NCBI GenBank assembly: GCA_023634235.1
Contig: JAMKCF010000003.1
Coordinates: 10,304,742-10,368,741, forward strand
Length of the DNA: 64,000 nucleotides
Direction: 5' to 3'
Source of the DNA: Pisaster brevispinus
Lineage: Eukaryota; Echinodermata; Asteroidea; Forcipulatida; Asteriidae
Shown: positions 37,992-49,588 of the stretch, piece by piece
Position numbering within the stretch: position 1 is the stretch's first letter
Layout: every line of letters begins with the position of its first letter
The notes under the pieces: model-generated
Seen by the model: the letters and a program-made list of their open reading frames with translations, nothing else
The model's database searches: none
Told to the model about the DNA's origin: nothing
Program-made: the position numbers and the translations under genes

Positions 37992-39704
37992 TAGAGTAGC
38001 TGAAGATAGCCAAAGAAATTTGAACAGCTATCAATCATTCATCTAGGTTAGAACAATTTTATCAAACAATTTTTGTTAAGATCCGAGTGTAGAAAAATAA
38101 TGTAGATATATTATTTTCCGAGGGACCTCATGCTTGATAAAATATTTGACTCATGTTAGGAACACACCAAACTCCTCTCGCAGATATGGGGCCTTTCAAT
38201 TGATTCCATTACTTCAATTTTAAAACGACACTTTACGCGCAAACACACCTTATGTACACACTGGATTTATCTGTGGCAAATTGTGTCCAGCAAACATCAG
38301 TGCCCTGAAAGGACTGAAGGTTGGGGTTTTTTTTTTGGAGGTTCCGTTTTGAAATTTACTCGGCATGTTATTTTTGGGGGGGGGGGAGAGGCATGTATGT
38401 TTGTTGACATTATCTTCCTAAATATATGTTTGTTCGGAAAGCAGTCAAGTCCAGGCCTCCTCCCATTTTTGATTTCTCTTAAGTAATTAATCAGCAGATG
38501 GGTATACACCGTGCAGTCATTTTCAATTTGTATCATTCCGTATAAACCATCTCGCTAGACATTCCCTACACGGAGCATTCTTATTTCTCTTTCAATTTGG
38601 GAAATGTATATGCCCACCCTACCATCCAATTAAAATACATGTCGCAAACAAATGTATTATTTTTGTTGGGTTTCCTTCTCTGTCCCCTTTTCTTGTTTAG
38701 AAAAACGATGATCTGGATCCCGTACAAATAGCCGAATCTAGAACTTCTGGATGCCCTGAATTACCATTGACATCATCGCCAAGATAAGCCTGCTAAATTG
38801 CTGTCATTTACACATGATGAAGGACAGAATATAAATCATATTAAGAGAGCGATCATTAAGGGCCTGGATCTAGACACGGTATGGATTATTCTGGTTTGAG
38901 TTCCTACGCAATGATATCAGTACAAGGTTACCAACAACAACAAAAGGGACTGGACTACTAATGCATTCAGCCTCACTTTTGATTCTGCAGAAGTTGACAT
39001 TTTTAAAAGGCTAAACCATGACAAAGTCAACAAAATAGAAAGGGGTTGAGACAACGATTTTTCACTGAGATAGAGTAAAAAAATGAAAATGGAAATGCTA
39101 ATAAATGTATCTGTGCTATGTTCAGTCAGCAAAGCATTTGGCCGAGTTAATGTCTATCATGCGTGAACAGGTTTCCTTTGTCTCCTGTAAAGCCTATGAC
39201 AACAATTTGCCACGGAAATAGAACCCGTAAATTTACATTTTGTTTTTGCTTACTGTACCCAGAGACGCAGAAGAGCTACAGAAACGAGAAAATGAGGAGA
39301 TATTTCAACGAGGGAGCTCTCAATATAAACATGTCACAGTCCATCTCCCAAGTTTGCTTACATTCATGGGCTATAACCCAGGTGCTAAAATCCTATAAAA
39401 TACCAGAGGTTAAGCCTGTGCTTTCAATTACGTTAAAAGCCAGTCGCTCGGCGCAACATGGTCAAAGGGAGATGCAGCCAAAGAAGATAGAGAGAGGAAA
39501 AAAAAAAAAACCTTGCACATCACGGCCGAGGAGATTCTATAGTCATACAATATTGAGCTGGATGCTCAGGCGATTTCGGCTCAAAAATAAACAGGGCAGA
39601 ATAGAAGGAGAGCTAGATATTTGCATGATCCTGCTGGCTCAAGGCCTCAACTCGTTTAATCCTGTAGTAGATTTTTATATCATCCCCCCTCCCTTTCCCC
39701 ACAG

Positions 39705-39759
39705 TTGCTGTTCCGTTTCTTCATGGCTGCACTTGGAGTAAATGCAACTAGGTCACACC
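39705..39759 (+). CDS. Exon 9 of unrecognised + strand gene
   Basis: The acceptor is a near-pure pyrimidine tract (CCCCCCTCCCTTTCCCCACAG) and the donor is GTAAGT. Only the phase-0 frame is open: LLFRFFMAALGVNATRSH plus one base (C). It joins exon 8 directly to give a run of hydrophobic residues. A 192-codon ORF in another frame overlaps this exon and is a coincidence. Confidence 0.8.
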
Positions 39760-41877
39760 GTAAGTTTGGGCATTTCTGGGGCTGCTCGTGGGTCTAGTGG
39801 CCTGGATTAAATGTGTATGGACAGGTGAGGTACTGGAGGGGGGGAAGCGTGGCTACAATCAGAGGCCGCAGAAAGGTGACAAGTAGGTCAGGGATTATAC
39901 CCATTGATGAAACTCTGGTTTTTTTAATCTAATTGGATGTCACCTCACCATAGATAAAAGACTGACTGAAGAATGTAATGTATTCACAGCGAATCAATCT
40001 GCATTATGATTCTTTCTATTGTACCCTGGAGGTTTGAGCGGCGTCAAAGTTTTCAACGTGTGAAAGAGAAATTTTCAAAATGACATTGATTTTAATGACT
40101 TCACAAAGGAACCCGTCTGACAAAACGACTGTTTTGTTAACATATTATTTCAATTAACAAAATCACTTATTGAATTTGGTTTAAATCATGGTTATTTTCA
40201 CTAAAGGCCAAAAGAGATTGCTAATTGGGGCAAAATATACGTGTTACTTTATAAATTATTCATTTTAGGTTTTCTACCCAACTATTCAATGGCTTCACAG
40301 ATTAACTGAAGAAATCATTGTTTAATATGACAACCAAAACTGAAATGGTACTTCAGTGATGGAAATTATAAGTGTATTTTATTGATCACTATAGCCATTT
40401 AACGGATCATTAAGATTTATGCGTGTCTGCATTTGGCTATGCCTTGCAATCTGGAACAACTGTCCATGAGAACTTGAAGCAAACATGGATATCCAAAGAG
40501 CAAATATTAGCAATGGACAAACTTTCATAGGAGATGTTATCATTTGATCATCATAGAACATTACGTTCTCAAGTCTGTCTTGTCAAACAAATTTATATTC
40601 CTACTTGGACATTAGAGAATTAAAAGCTTAGTAAAGTCCTTTAATATTTGACCCAGTCTTGATAAAAATGATAAAACTGACTTTTTTAATACAACCAAAA
40701 TTGCATGATATAAGATGCTCTACCTCGAGAACAAGAGGTTTGGACAAAATGCACCTCTTCAAAAACCAGCGCTACACTGTCTCTTTAAAGACAAACATGT
40801 TTAAGAGTAAAATGAAGGATAACTAGCCAGTTTGCACACGGTAACAGAAACTGATGGTATTGTTTATCGAATGGACAACTCCTTTAAAGTCGCACCCGCC
40901 CAGAATGCCATCTCTGCTTCAGCCATAACCCTGGTAACATACTCTGTTCGCAAAAGTCACGCAAACCAGCCGCACACGAACCTAAATTTGCACAGGACTG
41001 TGTGGGCATTGTACAAATAACAAAGCGAAACACATGGTGTGCACACTGGAGCAGCCTGGTCATATAAATAGAGGTCAATAATGGTAATAATATTGCATTC
41101 AATAGCCCTAGGCCTATGGAAATAAGCTGAATCAACTCAGCACTGCTGGGACCGCAAGTTTTTGATGAATATGCAAAGAATTTTTTTAATATTAATTATT
41201 ATCTATTATATCTTTCAGAATTTACTTAAAATAAAGGTCACTGTTATAATTATACAATACTAGATCAGTGTAATTATAAAACAGCATAAATTACAAACAG
41301 TTCTTGAAAGGATAAACTTTACTTGGCCTGAAATTACATTTTAAAAGTGCATTTTAACGTTCTAAATAATTGACCAAAAAAAAAATGAATCAATTAAGAA
41401 TTATAACCAAGTATGTTTAGGAGTGGTAAAGTGTTTTTGAAACCTGTTTATGTTTTTACTATGCAGTCGTCTACACTCATCATATCACTTGAGAATGCTA
41501 AATTTGATTCTGTCACTCATTAAAATTTCAATGTAAGAAGACAAGGTGGTAATCCTACCCAAACAAATCACTCCATGCAATTTCATTGATGGGAAAATTA
41601 TGCACACAATTAACATTTCCCAACTTCAAAAGTGCACATTCATTAACAAGTAAACCGTCAACTGAAAGTAATACGTAACAGAAAGTACTAGGCATTATGT
41701 AAGCCTAGAATACAAACAAAAATGAAACTCGACAAGGCGGGTTTCTTTGTTTGGCCTCAGTTCAGATGTCACTCATTTGATTTTGATGACAGGAAAATCG
41801 TAAGTCTACACCAGAGTGTAGTTTCATTTTTATCCATATTCAGCTGCTTCCCAGAAAAGCAAACTCTTGTATTATCT

Positions 41878-42065
41878 GGGCCCATTTTCATAGAGCTGCT
41901 TAAGCACAAAACATATTTAAGGATGATCAAATTATGCTTACCAGAATAAGGTCACCGGCCAAAATACAATGTCACAAGTGCCTCCCGTGACTGGTACCCT
42001 GCTCCTGTTTGCTTAGCAGCTAAATGTTCAGCAATATTTTTGTTCAGAGTTATGAAATTGGACCC
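41878..42065 (+). mobile_element. GCTGCTTAAGC / GGGCCC MITE, copy
   Basis: It begins GGGCCCATTTTCATAGAGCT followed by GCTTAAGCA and ends TTATGAAATTGGACCC, so the ends are inverted repeats. The interior includes ATGCTTACCAGAATAAGG and GTGACTGGTACCCTGCTCCT. There is no coding capacity. Confidence 0.82.
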
Positions 42066-42070
42066 AGGTC

Positions 42071-42221
42071 AGGTCTGGAATTTCATCTTTGAGATGGCAA
42101 GGCCATTTTTATTTTGCGAAGGAAAATCTTAAAGTTTATGGGAAACTCTTGATGGGGGCACCAAGACCAAAACAAGAGGTAACAGAGGCCGTGGCCTCCA
42201 TGACCTTTGTGTCATTCCAGG
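42071..42221 (-). repeat. AGGCCTGGAATT-end palindromic element, copy C
   Basis: Minus orientation, from AGGTCTGGAATTTCATCTTT to GTCATTCCAGGT. It is separated by only 5 bp from the preceding GGGCCC element, an insertion-prone spot. Confidence 0.82.
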
Positions 42222-43765
42222 TATGCCAGGTGACAACCCTTGTACCAATAATTACACTTTCACATAATTACTAAATTTCAATGGTTTCAAAAGTACAACT
42301 CTGTGGCATTTTATATCAGAAGGTGCTTATAAAAACAAGAACTTCATTAGCCTTTTTGAGAGATGGTGGCCGCAGTATAGGTGCGCCGTTCAGTTTGCGT
42401 GAACAGGCAGAATTACCCAATCCAAATGTGACCACCATATAATAAAAGGGCTAACAATGGTGTTCTTTTTCACCAGTCTTTTTTCTTTTAAATACTAAAA
42501 GAAACACCACTTTGGTTGGAATAACGTCTTTGATGGAAGTGCTTTCAACACACTTAGAAAACATTTCCTCCCACCCAGAGCAGCAGGTTTGAAATTCATT
42601 TTCTACTCCACTCCAATCAAGGAAAATAGTTGTGTATTTTTTCACGTTGCGGTTTCTTTAATTGAGTTTTGGAGTATTTTCACCAGGTTGTGTTGGGAAT
42701 TTGAAGTGGCTGCAATTCAGCTCAATGTTCCTGCTATTTCTAGGTCAACATTTCCTATAAGTTCGGACGAAGGACAAACCATCTGTTCCTTCCTGAATAT
42801 TTATACAAGTGTAGCCTTTTTTATTTTGGTTTTTCAAAATCATATCAAAATTAATTGCCTTTCCTTTTGTGCGGTTTGCAGGGACTTAATTTAGTCCAGC
42901 GATAAGGTGAGGAAATTATAACTTCTTTTGTTGATAGATCAAGAGGCCATGCAACCTGTTAATAAAAAAATATGTACCCCAGGCAGGCTACGGTACTTGG
43001 TGACACCTTTACTCAACAACTCTGGTTTGATTTGGTGGAAACTTCAGCAATTCTCCTCCAGAATACAAAATACACCGTTGGAAGGATTGCTCCCTTTCAC
43101 TCCCTCAAAGAAAAAGACGACTTCAGAAGAAATCCTCACAACCTTCAGAGCCCGAAAACCTAAGGCACAATTGTCAGTCAGCGACTAAAAACCAATAATT
43201 GGGCAACAGGTATTTCTACTTGGGTAGAGATAAACTAATAACACAATTCTGCCCGTTTCCTGATTCAACTCGAAGGAACCTTGGAAAACCCCTGAGTAAA
43301 TCCAACAAAATAAGCCGTGAAATTAGGTCTCACATTGCATTGGAAGTAATACGCCAAATTGTCAGTTTCAGACGTGCATGTTTTTTTGTTTCTGCAAGTT
43401 GAAGGTGCATTACTGTGAGGGAACTGGACTGTAGTTTCATGTGATCACTAAAAAGAAACCACGTTACAGAACAATACTGCACATTCATGGATGTACACAA
43501 GGAAGTCAAATAATCGGTTACTTGTTTAAGCCTCTGGTTAATTCCACTTCAGACTATTTTTATTTCCTTCTCAGAAAATGAAAAAGGTAATCTGGCCAGG
43601 ACCCAATTATGCTCTCATTCCATCTCTGTCTCGGGCACAAAGCGAGAACGACCGAAATGAAAACAACAAGAATAAATTTAACGGGAGAATAAATATTTGA
43701 GCAGCGTTTCTTGGTTTCCTGTAACAGCTGTTTGTAGTAATTGTGTTATTGTCTTTTTTTAATAG

Positions 43766-43900
43766 AGGACATTATCATCCCTGCTACACTCCAATTCACT
43801 AGCAAACAATGGTGGCAGAGCCTTAGCAGGATAGAAACACACAATGCAGGTGTTCAAAGGCTGCTGATTTCTATCCTATTCAGCATGATGGAACTTCCTG
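43766..43900 (+). CDS. Exon 10 of unrecognised + strand gene
   Basis: The acceptor is TTATTGTCTTTTTTTAATAG. Two bases complete a Gln codon with exon 9, then DIIIPATLQFTSKQWWQSLS, RIETHNAGVQRLLISILFSM and MELP. The 3' end is uncertain: CAG|GTGTTC after 43849 is the better donor sequence, while CTG|GTTCTA after 43900 keeps more helix-like protein. Both are phase 1 and both create Asp with exon 11. Confidence 0.7.
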
Positions 43901-45523
43901 GTTCTAGTGTAATTATTGTGTGGGATTTTTTTTTACGTCTCTCTCTCTCCAGCTCATTGTCCCAGCCAATTGAGCCATGGGAACTGGTTCCACTGGGCAG
44001 GGAGAATTGTGTGAGTAAGGCAAGTGGTCAAGTGGCCGGTGCACTGAATCCAATCCAACGTGGACTAAGACCAGCAACAAACTGACTATTGATTCCAATA
44101 ACGCTGGGGCAGTCAGTGTCAAATTACCTGGGTGTTATGGTAGGATGTCATACATTGCTTTTATTCCTGCAACCGCACCAGCGTGAACTGTTAGCACAAA
44201 CAGTTATGCCAGGAAGTCAAACAATTGTTATTACACTTCAAAAATAATTTGTAAACCACTCAACCCGATGTACTGGTTTGTGCCTGAAATGTTTCATCGA
44301 ACAAGTCAATCAGCACTGCCAGTTACATTCATAATAATCAGACATTAAAATTTTAAGTACAAATAATTTTCAGACAATTTCAGGCCTAATCACAATTCAA
44401 CGCTAGTGATAAAGTAACTAAGCTCTGCCAAAATGCAGAGACCTCTCCTCTGTCAAATATTTACCGAGTCTGTTTAATAATCCTCCCGAAACAGGAAACA
44501 TTTTCTTTAGATTGGTTTTCCAGGGATTTCAACGTGGGACTTTTCACAATAAAAACAAAATGGGTTTTACATCGTATCTATATCAATAAGGCTGGCATAA
44601 GGCTGGCTGCAACATGTACTTTGGTCCCACATAAAGATTATCAACTTCATGATCCAATGTAGATTGCCTGAGCAAACCCCTCGGAAAATAACCAAAAAAG
44701 CATTAGTCATTCAGTAATAAAAAATATAAAAAAACCTATACAACTGTTGAGACCACCAACACTTGTTAGCAATGCTGGCACCCATTTATTTTTACGAACG
44801 TGGTTTACCTGCGTTTGTCACTTTGTGCTGTTTTTGTTAAGAGTGTGGATGATAGCTTTATGGTAGAACCTACCTTCATGTATACAGCATGAGACAGCAA
44901 CTGTGATAAGTACAGATTACACTATCTTCCAACACACCTAATCAGATAGTGGGCCCGATAAAAGATAGGCCCGACAAACAGAATTTGTCTAATTTGTCTT
45001 TGGTTTTTGTGATGGAAAGAAAATGGGTTTTGCTTGTTAGCAATCATGTCAGCGTGTTGTGTATTCTTTTGTGTTCATCCGGGATGAGACTGCATGAAAA
45101 TATTTAAAAACCTGAAAATTCGAGACATTTTCTCTTGGTGTGGAAGACAAATCGCATGCCTGAATTTCCTTGCTTCATCTGTTACATGAAGTCGAATAAA
45201 AGGTTTTCTGATAAAAACAATGCACAAAATGTGATCACACATCATGTAGAAAGTGAGTTAATGATGTAGAAAGTAAGTTTATGCATAGCCTTCATTACAC
45301 AACTTAAAAAGACTAGTCTCTAGACGTCCTTTTAATATGTAAATTGACTTGTTAAGAAAAGTTACATCCCTAGTTTACCAAATTCCAACATTTAAACTGG
45401 TAAGTTGAGTGGATAGAAGTTCCGTTTCTTATCGCTTAATCAAAATTCAATTAATGATAGGTAGTATTAGTACACCGGCACTTTTTCCCACCGATTTTAA
45501 TTTAGAAGTCATTATACTTTCAG

Positions 45524-45598
45524 ATTTTATTCCGAGGTTAGAAAGCCGATTAGGAAGAGTGGCATATGTTGACGCGTTTCTTGCAACATGTGTTTACA
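45524..45598 (+). CDS. Exon 11 of unrecognised + strand gene
   Basis: The acceptor is CATTATACTTTCAG and the donor is ACA|GTAAGT. Two bases complete the incoming codon, then FIPRLESRLGRVAYVDAFLA and TCVY, plus one base. The other two frames have stops. The next link is unresolved, because exon 12 needs phase 0 while this exon ends in phase 1. Confidence 0.7.
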
Positions 45599-46224
45599 GT
45601 AAGTTTCCATTGTTGTGAAATCTACCACGTATTAATGCTACGTCACCGCAACGCCACGTGGCGCCTGGCTTCAAAACGAACCCAATACTTGCACCATTCA
45701 AACATGCGGCTTACCGATGAATAACCAAGAATAAACACCATTTCTAAACAGGGAAAAATTGTCTCAAATCATCCCATCACGGACTTAGGAACAATGGTAT
45801 GAGTGCCGTGCCTACAGTATTGAGTGGGGATTATTGAGTCTTCAATAGGCATGGAGGAAGGGTTTTTTAAAGTGCCCAGAGTGTCGTTTCGACGTGGTCA
45901 ACAGCAAAACAAGTTGTTTTGGTTTCTTTTGTAACTAAATAGCATGCTAAGTGAAGTGAACTTAAGGATGTCAGTTTCAGGTCTTGGTTCTTAGGTGAAG
46001 CATGTCAAGCTGTAACCATGTACTAAATTGCCCTTTCGTAAACCAAAAAACTTCATGCAGCTCCCTACGTTGAAAAAAACCCCAATTATCTTTCCTGCAT
46101 TTCTTTTGACCATCAACAGTAACAGTCACAACCAAAACCACCCAGCATTGGTTTTAACAACACAGCAAGTTCAAGTTACAATAGTTTCTTCCTAAAGTGC
46201 ATTTTTGTTCATGCCATTAAGCAG

Positions 46225-46267
46225 GGCACAAATTCAATTCAACAATTTGTTTAACTGCAAAATTTGT
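46225..46267 (+). CDS. Weak candidate for a missing exon between exons 11 and 12
   Basis: ATGCCATTAAGCAG precedes an open stretch starting with two bases and reading HKFNSTICLTAKF. Ending at TCA|GTAAAT (46273) instead would give phase 0, as exon 12 requires. An alternative starts at 45756 (KNCLKSSHHGLRNNG...) and ends at ACA|GTATTG. Neither has convincing codon usage. Confidence 0.2.
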
Positions 46268-46408
46268 GTCAGTAAATTGTAGGCCCCCTATATTTGATGC
46301 TAATTTCAAAAAGCAAATTATAATCACCACATGATGGTTTCCATCAAAGACTGTGTACATTTCTGATTTTTTTAAAAAGGTTTTTCAAAACTAACTATCA
46401 ACTACAGC

Positions 46409-46559
46409 AGGCCTGGAATTATACATAGGCCAAAGAGGCCATGGCCTGTCTTGCCCTTAGTGCCCATTCAGATGTTTCTCATCTATAAGATTTTCCAACA
46501 GAAGTGCACTTTGTAAAGCGAAAATTGACTTGCCCTCTCAAAGATGAAATTCCAGGCCT
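46409..46559 (+). repeat. AGGCCTGGAATT-end palindromic element, copy D
   Basis: It begins AGGCCTGGAATTATACA and ends AAGATGAAATTCCAGGCCT. These ends are inverted repeats of about 12 bp, the best-preserved pair in the family. Confidence 0.88.
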
Positions 46560-46604
46560 ATTATAATGTGACACTTGGACAATTCAAAGTGACTTGGACA
46601 ATTC

Positions 46605-46772
46605 TTAAGCCCGGCTCATACTTCCTGTGAATGTGACTCGAATTTTGACGCCACAAATTTCGCAAGAGTTATCTCGTGCTCAACTGTTGCGAAGCATTCG
46701 CAGCGAAAACAGAGCTGTGACGTCAAATTCGCTTCGCACAAAGCTATTGCAGGAAGTCTGAACTAGGCTTAA
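46605..46772 (+). mobile_element. Second TTAA-flanked MITE (168 bp)
   Basis: It begins TTAAGCCCGGCTCATACTTC CTG and ends CAGGAAGTCTGAACTAGGCT TAA. The ends are terminal inverted repeats of about 20 bp bordered by TTAA. The interior has TTTTGACGCCACA and TGTGACGTCAAATTCG, also in inverted relation. No ORF. Confidence 0.82.
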
Positions 46773-47307
46773 ATCCCCACAAAAAAAATATGCATATAGC
46801 AGGAAAAAACAAGCCTCTTTTTTTTCTTCAAAAGTTTCCAATTAACAAGTGTATAATTCATCAAGCCTCAGGATCTACTATCCATAATGCACAAAGCTGG
46901 TTGTGCGAACCTAATGCATCAACACAATGAATGTTTTACCCAAACAGGAACCTGACTGAAAGCACTCACTTGATATGCCTCCAGTTGACTCCACACATAT
47001 TTGCTATGCCGCCATTAACCATAATGCCTGCCGTTTTAGACAGTTGACCCTACATCACAACTTGGTGTGAAAAACAGCAAAGAGTAAACCCTTCACCACT
47101 ACATAAGAAGGGCAAAATAAAAAAACAAACGGTTCACGAACAAAAATTCTGTTGACTTTTCTTTAGCTGTTCAGCTTACAACTCAATTTGCTTAAGAGGG
47201 CTGGCTAGTGGTAAGCTAAAAAGAATGCCATGGGGTTATTAAATGACCTAAATTCTCTTCCCCTTCAATCTTTCGATCCATTGGCCATGTTCAAATGTGT
47301 GTTCAAG

Positions 47308-47381
47308 CCGGTGTACACGAGGGGTGCAGCATCGGTGTATTGTTCACTGGCCCGTTTGTTGAAGGTCTTTTATAGATTTTG
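47308..47381 (+). CDS. Exon 12 of unrecognised + strand gene
   Basis: The acceptor GTTCAAG ends an 84-base stretch without any AG that contains TTCTCTTCCCCTTCAATCTT, the signature of an AG exclusion zone. Then PVYTRGAASVYCSLARLLKV and FYRF are open, followed by TG and the donor GTGAGG. The frame is also open leftward to 47215, so the exon could start earlier, at 47224. The end phase (2) fits exon 13. Confidence 0.62.
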
Positions 47382-47481
47382 GTGAGGGGACTGTCGAAAA
47401 GGGACCGCTGGTTAAAATGTCACTTTGAGCAAGAGTGCAGTCGGATAAAAAACAAAATAAAAACTACAGATCTGTGTCCAC

Positions 47482-47849
47482 TTAAGGGGATACCTTTGGT
47501 AATTACTAAACAAAATTGATGATGATAAAAAATGACTCGGTAAGAAGCACTGCAGCTGTTGATAATGTATAACATTTTGAGAAACGATTCCCTTCAAAGG
47601 AATGTGGTTTTATAGAGAGAGGGATTCAAAAACACTTCAACCTGAGAAACGTTTCTGCATGAAAAGTTTCTCAGATTGTGTATTCCAATTGTGGACATAA
47701 CCGCTCCAGATTTTTCGGCGACATCTCAAAAACGCTACCACCTTTCGAAATGAAATTTTCACAGGTTGGTTTTACTGTATACATCTACATTTATACATGA
47801 TTAAAACAATTGGACGAATCCATAATCCAAAGCTACACTTTGCCTTTAA
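47482..47849 (-). mobile_element. TTAA-flanked ~390-bp MITE, copy 3
   Basis: Inverted relative to copies 1 and 2. The left end reads TTAAGGGGATACCTTTGGTA, the right end ACACTTTGCCTTTAA. The interior has TAAGAAGCACTGCAGCTGTT and GACATCTCAAAAACGCTACC. Confidence 0.85.
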
Positions 47850-48142
47850 AGTAAAACTTTCCTCTAAACATTTTGATATCTTCCTGAAAGTGCCCTGTTC
47901 TCAAGGTACTGTACATGATAGTACATCATGTAAACGGCCTTGTCTAGTACATGATAATTGAAATACCAGGCATAACACTGGGTAGTGTTTGCAATGGATA
48001 CATATTAATGGATACACGTTTTCTTCTATAATTTTTTTGACATTTAGTGCTCATAATTTTTTTTTAGGTTAGAGGTTGGGGTTGGGCTGTGAAACCTATC
48101 ATTCACGTAAGCTTCCAGTTAATTGTATTCGATCTTTTATAG

Positions 48143-48172
48143 CTCCATTCGTCCAAGAGGACACAAAGAAAG
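48143..48172 (+). CDS. Exon 13 of unrecognised + strand gene (30-nt microexon)
   Basis: The acceptor is GTATTCGATCTTTTATAG and the donor is AAAG|GTGGGG. One base completes Cys with exon 12, then SIRPRGHKE, then AG, which completes Arg with exon 14. The phase agrees on both sides, which is the main support. A longer, different frame runs through here and is probably irrelevant. Confidence 0.55.
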
Positions 48173-48930
48173 GTGGGGTGACATTACAGAATGTAGCGTA
48201 CACACACACCGCAGCTAGTGACGTTGTGCATGTAATTGCTGCTGATGGCTCCCCGTGCATGGCAACACCACATGTTTGTCGGCTGACATGTGTCTACTCA
48301 CGGTCTTGCGCAAACAGGGCGGTGTGTTTGTGTTTGCTGGTTGGATTATGCCAACTGAATGAGCCCCGGCATCATCCACAACAAGGAATCCATTGACCGT
48401 GTTATTAGGTAATCCTACGAGAAAGGCACATCCCGCGGGCCAGCACAAGGGCCCCCCTCAACACACTTACTCTGCCGCCAAATTAAATTTGCAGGCAAAT
48501 TGCCCGCTCTCTGTCCGGCAAATGTTTTTGTCCAACAGTCCCAAGCAATTTGAATTTCATCGGTAAATTGCCCGAGTGTAGTAAAGAGGCTACGCAGCCT
48601 GCTGGCATGGTCAACAATATCAATTGCATAAATAACTGAACATGAAGTGAGAAAAAGAAGAAAAAGAAGAAAAAAAAACTAGGGCAAATTGTTCAAAGGG
48701 GAGAAAATTGTGTCAAAAATGAACATCAACAACAAAGCACGCTTTGATTAAAAACTGGGGTATGTTCCCAAAAGGCAAGACAATGTTACCTAACATAAAA
48801 TAACAGTTATCAATTAATAAACAATCAAGTTGATTCACTTGAACGTCTGCCTACCAGACTGTCCTACCACCAGACTGTCCATCTTACAATGTGAATGATT
48901 TTATGACACTAACTACTTGTCTACGTTTAG

Positions 48931-49088
48931 ACCAAGGCCCAGCAGGGTTTTTGTTGTTGATGACTCTCTACTGAATAGCTGCACTCTTACCCCAGTCTTT
49001 TCAGATACCACTTTCTTTACAAGGCCACCACTAAAAAAGGAACTCCTTAAGGACATTGATTTCCCTGAGCTTAGGATTCAAAGAAATG
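48931..49088 (+). CDS. Exon 14 of unrecognised + strand gene
   Basis: The acceptor is CTACTTGTCTACGTTTAG. One base, then 52 codons: PRPSRVFVVDDSLLNSCTLT, PVFSDTTFFTRPPLKKELLK, DIDFPELRIQRN, then one base. The donor ATG|GTTGGA is moderate. The acidic/basic composition looks like real protein. In-frame TGA follows the donor at 49097. Confidence 0.7.
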
Positions 49089-49288
49089 GTTGGAGCTGAG
49101 CAATAAGGAAAAGATGGACTTGGGTCACAAGACAAAGTGATGAATGTACGCGTGTTTCAACCAACTGCTGGGGATAAGTAGTGGTACCGGAGGTGTGATG
49201 TAGTTAGTTATTAATCACTGCCAGGTACCGTGCGATGTTCTCAAGTAGATACATGATTTTATCATCAATCATGTCACCAAATATTCAG

Positions 49289-49316
49289 ACTTCATTGAGG
49301 CAAGCGTTCATGAAAG
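49289..49316 (+). CDS. Exon 15 of unrecognised + strand gene (28-nt microexon)
   Basis: The acceptor is CACCAAATATTCAG and the donor is AAAG|GTAATC. Two bases complete Asp with exon 14, then FIEASVHE, then AG, which completes Ser with exon 16. It is supported by phase on both sides. Confidence 0.55.
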
Positions 49317-49402
49317 GTAATCAACTCTCAACAAACAGACCAGGACAGCCAAATACTCGGATCATTTTGTTGCCGCAGCAATGTCTCAAATCCAGAAACA
49401 CA

Positions 49403-49588
49403 GGGACCCGAGTTCATAGAGCTGCTTAAGCAGAAAATGTTGCTTAACAACTGTCTGCTAAGCATAAATGAGCGGGCTACCAGTCACAAATTGTACAATC
49501 AGTTCGGCTGGTAACCTTATTGTGGTAAACATAATTTTGTTGTGCTTAGCTTCTTTTTGTGCCTAAGCAGCTCTTTCAAATTGGGCCC
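49403..49588 (+). mobile_element. GCTGCTTAAGC / GGGCCC MITE, copy
   Basis: It begins GGGACCCGAGTTCATAGAGC followed by TGCTTAAGCA and ends GCTCTTTCAAATTGGGCCC, with CTAAGCAGCTC-type inverted termini. It contains GCTACCAGTCACA and GCTGGTAACCTTATTGTGGT in the interior. Confidence 0.85.

Noticed and set aside
39163..39741. 192-codon plus-strand open frame, the longest in the window
   Set aside because: Composition is not protein-like, no domain is recognised, and its end overlaps exon 9 in a different frame.
41761..41799. 39-nt segment FRCHSFDFDDRKI between a good acceptor and GTAAGT
   Set aside because: Phase 0 at both ends is incompatible with the join of exon 9 (phase 1) to exon 10; kept only as a decoy or alternative exon.
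42938..43188. Open frames after TTTTGTTGATAG, including one ending in TAA
   Set aside because: One frame fits exon 9 by phase but lacks acidic residues and has no donor; the other looks more protein-like but has stops just upstream. Direct joining of exons 9 and 10 is simpler.
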